Shown piece by piece: positions 35,073-47,026 of a DNA stretch of 64,000 bases; the first letter of the stretch is position 1, and the number at the start of each line of letters is the position of its first letter. This DNA comes from Formicarius rufipectus (lineage: Eukaryota; Chordata; Aves; Passeriformes; Formicariidae): contig VXAU01004384.1 in NCBI GenBank assembly GCA_013399695.1, positions 482,019-546,018 on the forward strand, written 5' to 3'. Below the pieces are notes generated by a model. That model was not told the origin of the DNA. It saw nothing but the letters and a program-made list of their open reading frames with translations, and did not search any database. The translations under genes were made by a program, and so were the position numbers.

Positions 35073-38000
35073 AGATTGGCAGTCGGGCAGGCAAACCTTC
35101 CAAACACAGCCTGGTGAGTTCACCGCCAACAACGCGCAGCTCAAACAAAGCCGCTTCCAAAGGTTGGCGTTTTTTATTCCTTCATATTCCAAAAATCCTT
35201 CTTAGCTGGCTCATCATATAATAGCTACAATCTTAACAGAATACAGAAGAAGCCAAAGTACAGTTTCTGGTTTTATGCCTAATAAATGAACTTGCACAGC
35301 AGGATCAAACTAGGGCTTGGCTGTAGCGAAGAAGGGCAGTCTTCAAAATCTGTGCCTGTGAAATATTCCTCCTGTTGGAACAAGGCTTTGCTTGGAGACT
35401 CTGAAACCCCCAAGTAGGGGTGTCTTATTCTAATTTATAGCCATAAATTTTGTCTATTATACCTTGTGAGCTTTGCTATGAAGAAGGACTGTGATTTGAT
35501 CAGAACATAAAATTTCCAGCAGGGATTTTAAGGGGATATCTACAGTTATTGTTTTTACCAGGAAGACCTGCTTTCCTGTCAAAGCACCAAACATTCATCT
35601 GAGTACAGGCTGGTGTTAAATTATCAAATTACTGTTACCAAGAGTCTTCTATGCTAATGCTTGGAATTTATCCAGCTTCCGAAGAGACTCTCACATTCTC
35701 TCATGAAAGAGATGATGGCAGAGTTAAGGGGTCCCAGTTTAGATTCAAATAGCTGAAGTCTTCTTAAGTTCTACACTTGCTTTGTGAGTTTGGTGGAATT
35801 ATGATAGTTTTCAAATCTAAGATAATTTCAAAAGGAATTTCCTGGATTGTGAGGACAGGTATTTTTTCTAAAAAAAAAAAAAAAAATCTGCCAGAATCCA
35901 TATCAAACTTGTGGCCTGGGGAAAAATTCTTGCCTTATTTCTCAGCTGGTGACTTCACTCGATTTACCTCATCTTAGGAAGGGATTTCAAACCAGCAGCA
36001 GCTGTAACTGAAATGGTGTCTGCCTCCATATCCATTGATGCCTTTGTGAGGGGCAGAACTGAGCAGCAACATGTAAATAATCCCGTTTCCTTTTTTCCCC
36101 TTACACCGTGGTTGTGGGAAAGATGCCCAAGAAACCAGACCACCCATTGCTACTCTCATTCCGTTGTACTTAGCAGTCTGTGCCTCGCCTCAGCCTCATT
36201 AAGTGTCTGCCACACTGAATGTACCTGGCAGTGACTCGTTATCACAGCCTTGTCACTGCAGTCCAGGAGTGGAGTGGCAGGGCAACATCTTTTACTTTAT
36301 GAAAACTTCTGTTTGCTCTGTGGATGCTTCTAAGTTCTGCTGTTCCTGGAGCAAAACAATGTGATTGGTATGGCATAACTCAAAGTGAATTTAAAACTAC
36401 TGAAGTCAAATGTTTTCTAAAAAGATCTGGTTTTAAGCAATTTGGCAAAGTTGATATAGCCATGAAAACTCCTCTGAAAGTGCATTGGCTGCATCACTTG
36501 AGAATTGGACCCAGACTAGCCAGAGCATTTATTTTTAAATTCTAGCTTCTGCTGGCATGCTCTTAGAAGTCTCTGTAGTTCTATAGCTTTCTAAAGTAGC
36601 TCACAAGTCTTATGCTGACTCCTAATAAAAAAAAAAATTAATTTCCATTTTTCAATGTAATCTTTTTTTCATGCGAATCTATTTCTCATCAAAAGAAGTG
36701 GTTGGCTGGTATGAAAACTGGAGTTCTCTCCTTATCTGTGAAGACAGAAGACAACTAGTGGCCTTTCAAGTTGTCCCATGTTGTCTGAAAGAACATGGCC
36801 ATAAATTGAAAAACTAAGAGGGAGAAACCAAACACACTACGTTTCTCTGACCAGCAGAAGTGTTGTTCCCAATCCCTGGTGAAGAGAAGTAGATCTGATC
36901 TATGAGTCTGTGATCTCAATCTCTTGGTAAAATCAGCAAGGAAAGCAGAGACAAAGAAGCTTCTCCAAAGTATCTGTGAGAGAGGTATCTCCCATAGCAT
37001 TATATCCATGACACCACATGTGAATGCAAGGACTCTGCATAAACCAGGATCTTTTTTTTTCTAGACACTGCTTTTTTGTTGTTTATTTTTAAGAGATAAG
37101 TAGGAGCAACTTGCATCAGTGTTAGAGGGGGACTTTAGCTGCTACAGAGAACAGCATTCTCCCCAGACAACCTCAGTCACAAGAAAACTGATACTTCCAT
37201 AAGGGATTCCATATTTTCTTTTTAAAGAACATAATCTTCCAGACACACTTCCCTGTATCTTCTTAGCCAGAGAGGATGCACTCGTGCCTAAGTTGCATTA
37301 GAAGATGTAAAGCTAAAGTCAGATAATGAGTAAAAAAATCTCACTGGCATTATTTATTTTTTTTTTTTAGCAGATGCATTGCTGGATTTTCTCTGCTTCA
37401 CTGGCTTCCATTTCTGTACTCAGATGATACCTTCAGCTAGGTTCTTGGAAGACAGTTTTCCAGGCAAAAAACCTCCATATTAGAGAGACCTCAGATGATA
37501 AACAGTTTGCGAGCCACCAGGCAGAGTAGTCACTGGACATTCTGAAAGTCTTGACCATGAAGAAGTCCTCTTACATCTAATTATGATGAGTTGGTTAAGA
37601 GGCCAGAAAACTGCAGAGCAGTAAAGAACAAGATTTGCAGAACAAGAAACTCTTAACAAACTTGCATAGAATGCTTATGTGAAAATACAGAGGTAAAGCA
37701 AAAAAGAACTAAAATCAGAGGTACTTCTAGTCAGAGCAGTCTGATAGTGTATTTGAACCTCAGTATCCTAATGGCATGCGGTTAAGTAAGAGGACTTGTG
37801 TAAGTAATCTGTGCTCTCCAGCTTTTCCTCCCCTGGGACACTTTTGAGGAACCCGAATTTCAGAGAAGGGAGTGCTAGGCACTTTGAGGACACATCAAGC
37901 TGCATATTCAGAAATAAATACAACACATTGCCAGTGATTGAGTATTGAGCTCCTCTGTTCAGTAGTGTGTTTTCCTCGATGAGTAGAGGATGGTGCTTAT

Positions 38001-40012
38001 AAAATGCAGGTGTGAATTATCCTGATGCCCTGTCTTGGAGGTTTTAACTGTGCCTTTACATCAAGTACTTAATGGACAAATTGCACTATGAGTAAAGGAT
38101 GGAGTTTTGTGTTTAGTCATGTAAGCAGGTTGCATAGTAAGTGCAAAAAGTAGATTCTCAAGCAGAGTATTGAGAAGTTTTACAGGATTTTACAGATTTA
38201 CAAGGAGTCTAGTGATTTGGGGGAAGACAGCAAGAATTTGTCAGTGTAGATGCTTAGGCATGAATTGGTGTCAGAATCATTGCTATGTCTGAAATCTGTG
38301 TTTTCACACCTGCTATATTGTAATTATTTACTGAGCACCTGAAATACCTAGATTTGCTTTGTTTTAAAATGACTGCAGCAATGATAATTCTGCACACAAA
38401 TTGGGGACAAATGTGCTGCTTCTGTTATGATCAGTATGTTGTCAGAAGCATCAGTCCACTGAGTGTTTCTTTGCCCTTTGCAGCAAGCATAGATTTAATT
38501 CATAATTCCAAAGATGTATCTTAAAACTTCTGTGCATGTATCACTGGGATAAAGGCATTTCTATGTAAGTCTGTAGGAATATCTCTAAAAGTACTGGCAA
38601 AAGTTCTTTGAGACTATAAAATAGCACTTCTTTGAGCAAGGTAAGGATTTTCTTTCATAAGGATTTCTGAGTAGCTTTTGGGCTCAATCTTTAGTGATGG
38701 CTCTTGGCAGAGATAGAGGTAGTCCAAGTGGTTTTGTACTGTTTGTATGTTCTCACCAGCTTCTCAGGGTAGCCAAGGGCAAGCTTGGCTTCTGCCACAA
38801 CAGCAAGCAGACACCCTTTGCTCAGAAGCTTGCTTTCTCAACAAGTCTCTCCAGGATTCAGCTTGTCTTCAGGAGAGACCAAGCAGGTCCCAGTTATGAT
38901 CTTCATTCTGATTCTGGATGGGGGGCTGAAAGAAAAGAAACCCATCTCTGGGCTATCCAGGAATTCTCCTTTGCACTGTGGAAACGTTGAATAACCAGCT
39001 GGGAAGATGCTTACTTGCTTAGTGTTGCTGGAAAACTGCCTTGGACTGAGAAAGTTTAAAGACACTGAATTGAAAATACTGTTTCCTTAATTTCCCCCTG
39101 CCTTGGGTGGGAGTGGAGCCAGAGATGAGATGCTATATTGAAATTTTAAGCTAATAGTTAGGATTTAATGTAGAATTTGTTAACAGTAAAGGTAAAAGTA
39201 TAAACTAAAAACTGGCAGCGATTTAGTTTAGGTTTCTTCATGTTTGAAGTGATCTTCTCTGTGATTGTTTTTCAAAGATGATTTTTCTGTGTCACCAATA
39301 TTTATGTAGAATTTTTGTGATCTCTAACTTTCAGGTGTACAGAGGGCACAGTGTCATATTTTTGGCCTTCAGAAAAATCCCTGTGTTTCTATCTATAGTA
39401 AAAAATTTTACCTGATAGAGCTGTTATTTAAAATTGATATTCTAGAAATGGTTGCCGAAAAAGATGTTGCTATACTATACGGTCCCAGACAAGTGTGTAA
39501 CAATGAACAGAACTGAAAAATGTAAGATCAAGAGAGACTTCCATTGTTGTACAAATGTCTCAAACATGCCCATGTATGAGAGGAAGAGTAATTTGTCTGA
39601 GGACTGTTGAATATGAATAAGTAAACAATGGAAGTTATTAGGGAAAAAAATCATATTTACATTAGGTTTTCTAACCCAAACCAGAAGAACCTTACACTTT
39701 CCTTATAGTGCAGTAGTCTGAGTAGGCTCTTCAAAAGCATATAAAATAAATTCTGCTTCTCATTCATAAACTTACCCATCTGTAAAGCCTTTATTCAGAG
39801 AAACCTACCTGTTCAAGTGCTTGCTGTAGTTCATTAAAGGCTCCCATTTGTACTCATAAAGACTCAATCATTGCCCTGAATAATATATATGGTCTACTGA
39901 AAGAGAACCAACTCTGGCTGTTAGAATCTAAATTAAACAACTTTGTTTAATGAAAGAAGCACTGTCTCACTTCTAACTAAGCCATAAGCCCTAAGGGTCT
40001 TATATATGTGTG

Positions 40013-40028
40013 TTTATTTATTTATTTT
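40013..40028. repeat. (TTTA)n short microsatellite
   Basis: Four TTTA units with a T-rich end follow an AT/GT run at about 40,000-40,012. Confidence 0.8.
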
Positions 40029-40249
40029 TGCCAAATGTTCAGATCCAACAAGGATCTGAAAGCTGAGTGAACCGAACCGACTAAATTGTTTCTCCCTCTC
40101 TGCCTGCTTAGAAAGACTGAGGCAAGCCTGGGCACAACTGTACTGGGGCAAATTCTCCTCCATAAACTTACTCTAAAATGCAATTGGATGATCTCCTGTC
40201 TTTTTCTCGGTCTCACCTTCTAACCTTTCTAATCTTGAGAGTTCATCTC

Positions 40250-41370
40250 TGTTATATGTGGCTCTTACAAATGCCCATGATTAATAACTGCTGTGATTCA
40301 TTAGCCTGTGCTGTTGGCATTGTTTCCCCAATGGGAGCATTTGCCATCTAGGGATAGTCCATGATTGCTCTGCCTTGTGGAACAGTAAGATGCTTTCAAT
40401 CTAATGCGCTGTCCATGTTTTAGCATAAAATAATATTAAGGCATCCACATAATGGAACTGTCTGAAGATCCATTTTATTAAGCACTGAAAGAAAATGTGT
40501 GTATGTGTTTGCATGTGCAAGGGAAACATAATCAGCAAATCTGTTTCACCAGAAGCACAATTTCCATGAGGATTTCTCACAAAGACAGCTCTTTTGAGGT
40601 ATAGTTCTTTGGATGTGGGGAGGGAAAAAATACTCTATAGCTAATATCTTACCTGGTGTAATTAACTTGTTCAAATTATATAAGGCCTATTCAAAGAAGG
40701 AAAAATAGGAAACAGAGGTAGGTTTATTGTATTTATTCCATTTTGTGAGTATTTATTTTAAATGCAATCTACCTTCAAGTACAAAGCTGTACTGCTCTTA
40801 AAAGATTACTGTTTCAAGGTACTTCACATACCTTAACAGAGCATATAACCTTTTTACATTATATGATCAACTTTTTGACAGTGCAGGGCCAGCACAGCTA
40901 ATGGAATAATAGCCTGCAGGGTCCAGCTAAATGATATACGAATATAATCAACCTTTGTGATGACTATTCAAAAGTAATCCCTTTAGCTTTCAACTGCAAC
41001 ATATATTTCAGCCAGGCAAAGCCATATGAAGAAAATCTCTGCAGACTCCACTGATACAATATGGCCTTCATATCCCCACAGTGTGTTTGCTGCTCATAGT
41101 GAGTTTTAAATTTAAGGTAATGGCTACTGTATATTCATGTGAGCATAGAACAATACCTTTGATTTGTTGGAGAAATGTTACATTAGCTACCAAGGGCCCT
41201 ATTCAGTAAACTTTGACACAACCCTTATATATGGTTTACTGCTTATTCTAAATGGAATATGCCTGATAAAAATGCTTTGCATGCCCAAATTGTACAAATT
41301 CATTAATCTTTATATTCATAAAACCTCCAAGTACAACTACCTCCATTCCAAGTGAACCTAGTCAGGATAC
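40250..41370. promoter_or_regulatory. Candidate conserved non-coding element cluster
   Basis: About 1.1 kb of unique, low-homopolymer sequence contains many ordered factor-like cores. Examples are CCCATGATTAATAACTGC, CCATTTTATTAAGCACTG, ACAGCTAATGGAATAATAGC, AAACATAATCAGCAAATC and CAAATTCATTAATCTTTATA. No simple repeat or CR1 sequence is present, and no frame exceeds about 65 codons. The enhancer interpretation is inference from texture only. Two sub-blocks, about 40,250-40,600 and 40,850-41,350, look strongest. Confidence 0.35.
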
Positions 41371-42590
41371 ATGGAAGAAGTTGGCCCAACCTGCTTTTAA
41401 AAATGCATTGCATCAATTTTCATTTATCAAGACAGAAAAAGGTAGGAAGATCATCTACAAGTGTGGGATGTGCATGTTGTTGGCAGTAACATTGTTTTCT
41501 GCTCTATCTTTATTCCCACTCCATCATTCTACAGATTATATAACTGAAAACAGCTGCATGACCTTTAAAAATGCAAGTCATTTTTAAATTACAATAATGG
41601 CTTATATATCATCAGCTGCATTACACCAACATGATAATGTGTTGAGATAGTCTTGCTTTCACTCTCTTTTGTGACAAAAATGCAGGATTGGCTAATAGTG
41701 GATCTGAATATGTGGAGTCAATTCTGTTAGAGGAAAATACATGTAATGAAAACACTGTTGCCTTGTATTACTACTTCTGTGTTTACAGTACAGCAGGAGT
41801 TCCCTCACACTAGCAGGAGTTGCAGTTATGGCCTTGTTTGCATACGTGCACCTGAACACATGTGAGAACATAACAGTGCTGGTATCATATTTTGTTTGAG
41901 GTGCTGTGTTATGGGTTTGAATGCCACTTAAGCAAGTTACCTATTGTGCAGGAGTAGGAGAGGACTTTTCTCCTGTTTGTTTGCCATGTCACTTCTTGAG
42001 CCAGCAGAAAACTTGTGCATCCCCAGCATCCCGCAGCAGGGAGTTCAAAGGATGAGTTGGCAATGCACAAAGAAGCCCTTCCTTTATATCCAAGGCCACC
42101 ACCTGCTACTTGCAATATGTTCTATTTCATTCTTTTATTGGAAGAGACAGTGAAAAATGGTTTCTGAGTCACCTTCTGCATGCTATTCTCATTCTTACTT
42201 TTGTTATCTCCTCAGAATATTGACTTTGTTTTTTACAAAGCAGTTTTAGCTGCCCAAAACAATAGTCCTCTTATGACTTCATCACTTCATGGAGCTTTCA
42301 GTGAAATTCTTGCTTAATAGATTCCATCAGTCTCTGAACAGTGGAAAACTTGGATTTGAGTTCTCTCCCACTGCATGAGCATGCAAGCTCGGGAATACAG
42401 GTATTCCCTGTTTCATTTTTTTTATAATGAATGGTACCTCAAATTCCTGTCCTCTTGGGAGTCCCTTCAGTCTCTGTAGATGTAGGTTTTGTAGGGTTTC
42501 ATTGTTTTGTATGGCTTTCATTAATTATATCATGTAAAGGTCTTGCAGCTCTGTGTTGTTTTCTCTCAGGAACAGAAAGAAATAATGTGA
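41371..42590. other. Intergenic DNA, no gene seen
   Basis: Unique sequence without a supported exon or recognised repeat. Frames are about 85 codons or less with no domain. Confidence 0.5.
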
Positions 42591-42960
42591 TTTTTAGAAG
42601 TGTAACGTTCTTTAGAGAGGCACACGGAAACAGCCAGAACAGAGATGCCAATTCTAGCCACACTGAAAATTCGACCAGACAATTTTAATTGTGTTTTATC
42701 AACAGCAGTGATAACGTGTCAGGAACATCCTATTATGATTAATTATATTTACGTGCTATTAATACATATTAATGTTTATCTCCACATTTTGCACCACACA
42801 ATAAGATGGAAGGAGAATGCTTGATGGTGTGATCTCTGATGGTATATATGTATTATCATTATGAATATGAGATGCTTTTATTGTTCCCAAATAGCATAGG
42901 CCAAATAAGTGCCAAGAAAACATTTATGGCTCAGTATTCCAGCAGTTATCCTTGATATGC
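42590..42960. promoter_or_regulatory. Candidate conserved non-coding element, homeodomain-core rich
   Basis: Within about 60 bp (42,730-42,790) there are four or more ATTA/TAAT cores, including GATTAATTA, CTATTAATA and ATATTAATG. TTTATCAACAGC and GTGATAACG (GATA-type) lie upstream, and a TTTATTG-type core lies downstream. The stretch is repeat-free and non-coding in all frames. It resembles vertebrate developmental enhancers, but conservation is not tested. Confidence 0.35.
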
Positions 42961-43916
42961 TTAATATATGCTGATAGGGGCAGAACTGTTAATCAGACAA
43001 TAAGAGCTTGGTGTCCAAGTATGAAGGCAAAAGGCCAAAAGGTGCATGAGAAAAGCAGTTTATGCTCTAACTCCCCATCTGTAATGACCATGTCCCCACA
43101 GTGTTTTGCACGTGTAAGATGCATCACAGTCAGAGACACGCTTTTACATGCATTTACTTGGAAATACATATGTTACTGTGCCTGGGCACATTCTGGGCTT
43201 GAGTCACCCACCTGTCTGGCACTACTTTTTCAACAAAGAGCCTCCTTAGAAAGAGCAATGACACTGTGCTAGTGTAAAGCTGGGGTGGGCCAGCATCCTT
43301 CTGACCCCTGTTGGCACTTCTGAACTGCCAGGGGCTCTCAGCTGCTCCACGCTGTTTGAGTTCCTAAGCCCAGCTGAGCTGTGCAGGTGTGAGCACAGCC
43401 CCTTGTATTTAATCAGGTTCTCTTAGTTTTTGTGTTTTTTTTTTCATTTAGACACGGTCTGCTAGGAAAAGGAGTTTCCATTGATGTACTTTAGGCCTGG
43501 TTTCAGAGCATGTTACCTGGAATAATTACATTGTTAAATACAGAGTAAACCACTGACATACACAGTGCCCTCATACAAAGTGAGACTTCTTATAGCAACA
43601 CTGATTCTCAGATATTCTTCATAGATACTTATCCTATTCTTACTTATATACAACTGTGGATAAAGTGCTACTTAGCAACTGTGGATAAAGTGCTAGTTAG
43701 CAACTATACTTAATAGAAGCCTATGACATGATGAAACAGAAATCTTATTGAGTCTTGAGTGGTCCAGTGGTTTTAATCTCGTCTAAACACTGCACCAGGA
43801 GAGCCACTGCTTTGACCATTATTTTTCAACCCCATCAGAACTGGGTTAATGTATTTATTTTGGACACAAATGGATGCTATATAAGCACCATTGGTATTGT
43901 TTTGCTGAAAAACAAA
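42961..43916. other. Intergenic DNA with a 25-bp tandem duplication
   Basis: Apart from the duplication at 43,651-43,700, I see unique non-coding sequence. A T tract near 43,434-43,443 is not attached to a recognisable element. Confidence 0.5.
43651..43709. repeat. 25-bp tandem duplication
   Basis: The unit beginning CAACTGTGGATAAAGTGCTA occupies 43,651-43,675 and 43,676-43,700, with one C/G difference near its end. A partial third copy (CAACTATAC) begins at 43,701. It contains TGTGG (RUNX-like) and GATAAA. It is a recent local duplication. Confidence 0.9.
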
Positions 43917-44330
43917 GTCCAGTTTTAGGCATCCCAGTACAGAGAGTTAGTGACAAACTGAGGAGGATCCAGTTGAGGATTATACAGAAGTCAGAAAACA
44001 TGAGTTCCTTTCAAATATTGAAGAGGCTGCATTTGCATAGCCTCAAAAAGAAGAGATTAGAGAAAGGAAAATAGTCTCTCAAGCTATAATGAGTTATTAC
44101 AAAAGGGAACAATGTTCCACTGCTCTTCATGTCTACCAAAGGTAGAACAAGTCAAAAATCAGTTTAATTTGCAATAAATATTTATCTTAAGTATTAGGGA
44201 AGAAATTGAGTGATAAGATTGTGAAGCACTGGAACAAAGAGATTAGCGATGTTGCGAAACAGCCTTCATCAGAAACCTTTGAGAATAGATGTCAGGATGG
44301 ACTAGATATATATGCACTTGCTTCATTTGA
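43917..44330 (+). mobile_element. Old CR1-class LINE 3' fragment, sense
   Basis: A decayed CR1 tail follows the same order as the younger copies. GGAGGATCCAGTTGAGGATT corresponds to the GTCCAGAGGAGG segment. GCCTCAAAAAGAAGAGATTAG corresponds to GCCTGGAGAAGAGAAGGC. GTGAAGCACTGGAACAAAGAG and later GATGGACTAGATATA stand for the dwelling of the terminal region. The divergence exceeds that of the copies at 13.4, 31.6 and 46.3 kb. No frame survives, and the tail repeats are gone. Confidence 0.65.
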
Positions 44331-46261
44331 GGACGTGAACCAGATCAGTAGTTCCCAAAATAAGAAACAGTCCCTCAGGGATGGTGTGGTTGTTATGAGA
44401 CAAAGGGAGGTGTGTTGCTGAAGAGTCACTGGGAGCAGAACAGAAAGTGCAGCAAGGAGGTGGGAATTTGGTGTGGAAATGGAGTGAGGAGATAGTGAGG
44501 CTGAGCATCACAGATCATGGGGGCATATGAAACTGCAGAGTTAAGGCATGGCCTCCCAGTTCTTTGAATCATGTCCTGTGGGGAGGACTGCACTGAGAGG
44601 TGGCAGCTTTCCCTACCCAACGTGCTCACCCTGCTCTTGTTTCCTGCACTGCTCACTTCTTCCCCTGCATAGTCTTTCTGCCTGCCATCTTTCAGTGCTG
44701 TCTTGGCCATCATCTTCTCCCAAATGCATCTCCCGTGTTGGCACCCCAGCTGGTCTCACCTGGACCTGTCCTGTAAAACCAGCCTGTTGAAGAACTGCTG
44801 CACAGGAATGCAAAAAAGAAAAGCAGAAATCCCTGTCAGATCTGTATTTCTAGGATTATAGCCTATGTGACTCACCTTTATGTTGTCTTAGATTTTTTTG
44901 TCTTGTGTCTTTTTACTGTATTACGTGTTTTTTAAATAAGCCTTCTAGGCCTTTTTACCATTAAGAATATTGTAATTCTAAAACACTAATGCACTTTTTT
45001 TTTTATTTTTAATAACAGAATTTGATAAAAAAACAAGTGTCTCAGAGTCTCTGTGAGCCTCTTTCCAGGACATCAGTTCTAGTTCCTTCCTGGTACGGTA
45101 TTTGCTCTTAATCCAGTCTGTATACCAGTATGCTCAGTTTTTGCAAAACGTCATTGCTATCATAAGTGCTATAACTTAACCTCATTTTGACAAGAAATTG
45201 CACATCACCTCTGTTTTACTTTGCCCAAATAACAATATTTTTCCTACTCATAAACGAAAAAATTCACACTTCCCTCAGATATTTTACATGTGGTTTAGAA
45301 TTTAGTTCCCTTTGATCATGTAATTGCTTTTAATGTACAGACATAAGCCCTAGAGATAGAAACAAATCTATTAGTTGGGTGCTGAACCCAAGTATAAAAC
45401 ATGTAGATATCAAGATATATACATAAACTTATGACATTTTATCATTTTTTTCTTTGCTGTTTTTCATTCTAGAGGATTCCTTCTTACTGACAGAGGAGCT
45501 GATAGATGTCTAAATGAGTACAAGAAGATCCCTGAAGATACATGCAACAAAGTAGGAATTTCAGTAGGGATTTTGTCATTAAAATGGGAGCACAGTGTTG
45601 CAGTACAAATATCTGAGAGCTCTGAGGTTCTTTATGACTGAAATGTGGCTTCAATGTGTATTACATGTTCTTATAAAAACAGCTAATGTTGAAATAAATT
45701 TTAAAAAAAAGGAAAAGAGTAGTAGAATAGAAAGTTTGTACTTTGTGCCCGTAATGCTTAATGTGCTCCAAAATGTCAAGAACCTTCTGTTAAGATATTA
45801 AACATTTATGCCTACTGAATGGGAATCCAAGACACTTAATACCTTGCAAGGTCAGGTTCCAAATGCGTCTAGAGAGTTTTCTTTAAATTACATTTAATTG
45901 TCCCTTTCAGAAAAACTTATTCATAGGACTACTAGTGATTTTAGCATGGTGCTCAATGGTTGGGATTCAGCTGTAGCTTAGAATAGATCCAGCCCAGGTG
46001 GCACACTGTGGTGCAATTTTGATCTAATCTGTAACACAAGTTGGATCCAAAACACAACTAAGTTTGTTTAAAATTGAACTGTTAGAAGCGTGTACTATCA
46101 AAGCTTTTGAAATGCTAATGCTGTTAGCTGTCTTAAGTGCTACAATGGTCTATATTCACAGCTGAAACAACTGTATTTAACAATGAAAGCGCACAGGGTG
46201 GAACACCTGTATGTCACATTTTCAGAACTAAACCCAAAGTTCCCCTTTTAGCAAGGTCTGT
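44331..46261. other. Intergenic DNA, no gene seen
   Basis: No exon or repeat is recognised. The patch at about 44,520-44,800 is GC-moderate and contains overlapping open frames of up to 95 codons without domains. The rest is AT-rich, with T tracts near 44,996 and 45,001-45,010. Confidence 0.5.
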
Positions 46262-47026
46262 GGGCCGAGAAGAACTCTTTGAAATTCAAAAAAGGTAAAT
46301 GTAGGGTCCTGCACCTGAGTAACAATAACCCCACACAGCAGGACAGGCTGGGGGCTGACCTGCTGGAAAGCAACTCTGCAGAGAAGGACCTGGGAGTCCT
46401 GGTGGACAGCAAGGTGTCCATGAGCCAGCTGTGTGTCCTGTGGCCAAGAAGGCCAAAGGTATCCTGTGGGGCATTAGGAAGAGCATCACCAGCACAGAGA
46501 GAGATGATCCTGCCCCTCCGCTCAGCACTGGTTATGCCACATCTTGAGTGTTGTGTCCAGTTCTGGGCTCCTCAGGACAAGAGAGACATGCAGCTCATGG
46601 AGTGGGTCCAGCAGAGGGCTATGAAGATAATCAAAGGACTGGAGCATCCCTCTTAGGAGGAAAGGCTGGAAACGTTTTGCCTGTTCAGCCTCAAAAAGAG
46701 ACAACTGGGAGGGGGTGACATCAATCTTTTATATATAAATATCTGAAGGGAGGGTGTCAAGAGGAAGGATCCAGGCTCTTCTCAGTGGTTCCAAGAAATA
46801 GGACAAGGGGCAATGGCAGAAACAGTTCCACCTGAACATGGGGAAGAACTTTACTGTGTGGGTGACCATAAACTGGAACAGATTGCCCAGAGAGGGTGTA
46901 GATTCTCCCTCACTGGAGATACTGAGGAACCATCTGGACACAAGCCTGTGCCCTTGCTTGAGCAGAGGTTGGATTGGGTGCCCCACTGTGGTCCCTTCCA
47001 AACTTAACCATTCTGTGATTCATACC
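46262..47026 (+). mobile_element. CR1 LINE 3' fragment with readable reverse-transcriptase C-terminus, sense
   Basis: This is the longest well-preserved CR1 copy here. The frame 46,279-46,656 reads the CR1 ORF2 C-terminal region: FKKGKCRVLHL, then LGADLLESNSAEKDLGVLVD, MSQLCVL, LRSALV, PHLECCVQFWAPQ, RDMQLMEWVQQRA, IIKGLEH. It stops at an in-frame TAG where intact elements continue into LSYEER. Further frames recover YKYLKG-like and FTV/NRLPREG/ SPSLEI segments. The end is GGTTGGATTGGGTGCCCC, GGTCCCTTCCAAAC and the tail TTCTGTGATTCAT. Stops and indels make it inactive. It belongs to the same variant group as the copy at 31.6 kb. Confidence 0.95.

Larger units (their letters stand above)
32082..40250. 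other. AT-rich gene desert, no gene seen
   Basis: No exon, RNA gene or recognised transposon occurs in these 8.2 kb. Local items are a hairpin at 35,050-35,072 in a CpG-bearing patch (about 35,040-35,175), an A tract near 35,872-35,886, T tracts near 37,353 and 37,360, and a (TTTA)n run at 40,013-40,028. The frames present are short and featureless. Confidence 0.5.
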
